Below are positions 6,091 to 6,180 of a stretch of DNA of 6,180 nt, one piece after another (position 1 is the stretch's first letter; each line of letters begins with the position of its first letter). The notes beneath the pieces are model-generated. The model ran no database searches. It was not told where the DNA came from and was given only the letters and a program-made list of their open reading frames with translations. The stretch covers positions 1 to 6,180 of the forward strand of contig CAJXXJ010000248.1 of assembly GCA_913062745.1 (NCBI GenBank). The letters are read 5' to 3'. The position numbers and the translations under genes are program-made. The stretch is from an uncultured Phaeodactylibacter sp. (GTDB taxonomy: Bacteria; Bacteroidota; Bacteroidia; Chitinophagales; Saprospiraceae).

Positions 6091-6180
6091 CTATAAGTGG
6101 GCTACCTTCCAATCTAAAGCCGTCCGTTGGTCGGGTTTGAAGTTAACGCCTATGCCGGTGATCTTTTTTTTAGAGCTTCG
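6091..6180 (-). CDS. C-terminal end of an unidentified protein, possibly AAA-ATPase-like / PD-(D/E)XK nuclease superfamily (partial)
   Basis: Reading on the minus strand from the right edge, 29 codons are open to a TAG at 6093-6091. The sequence ends with GIGVNFKPDQRTALDW followed by five more residues. A pattern of hydrophobic strand, G-V-N-F, charged turn, then D-W near the terminus is typical, from memory, of the last residues of Bacteroidota AAA-ATPase-like proteins with a C-terminal PD-(D/E)XK nuclease-superfamily domain. The assignment rests on this short tail alone. The same strand and the 49-bp gap to the dapD ATG are compatible with a gene just upstream of dapD. A lysine stretch near the edge is encoded by a run of eight A on this strand (6164-6171). 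The rest of the gene is outside the window. Confidence 0.45.
   Translation of the reverse strand, partial: RSSKKKITGIGVNFKPDQRTALDWKVAHL

Noticed and set aside
5439..6140. 233-codon plus-strand frame antisense to dapD
   Set aside because: Its length comes from the codon bias of dapD on the other strand; the composition is His/Ala/Tyr-rich with no motifs, and DapD is unmistakable.

Overview
The window looks like chromosomal DNA from a member of the Bacteroidota, possibly a Saprospiria- or Cytophagia-like lineage. The lineage guess rests on three observations: promoter-like sequences of the Bacteroidota TTTG / TAnnTTTG type, start codons mostly without a Shine-Dalgarno sequence, and the family flavour of the proteins (periplasmic-TPR histidine kinase, Bacteroidota-style Pth and DapD). 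It is moderately GC-rich by eye. No rRNA, tRNA, CRISPR array or intact mobile element was seen.

Left part (1-2214): a divergent gene pair. On the minus strand is a bacterial Hen1, the RNA 3'-terminal ribose 2'-O-methyltransferase of the Pnkp/Hen1 RNA-repair system. Its first 362 residues are visible and its C-terminus runs off the left edge. On the plus strand is a WYL-domain transcriptional regulator. They share a 105-bp intergenic region with a good promoter match for the regulator, a weak one for hen1, and a paired TGCGCA motif over the upstream zone of both. The simplest reading is an RNA-repair locus controlled by its neighbouring WYL regulator, with pnkp expected just outside the window to the left.

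Middle part (2215-4596): a 348-bp region with no convincing gene is followed by a 677-residue hybrid sensor. It has a signal peptide, a periplasmic TPR array, a coiled coil, one membrane segment and a complete cytoplasmic histidine kinase. No response regulator gene is next to it.

Right part (4597-6180, minus strand): dapD (lysine/diaminopimelate biosynthesis) followed after 2 bp by pth (peptidyl-tRNA hydrolase), apparently one housekeeping transcript. It is led by an exact TAnnTTTG element 19 bp upstream of the dapD start. pth and the kinase gene converge with only 9 bp between their stop codons. At the right edge, the last 29 codons of another minus-strand gene end 49 bp upstream of dapD. 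They resemble the C-terminus of AAA-ATPase-like / PD-(D/E)XK nuclease-superfamily proteins, but this is tentative.
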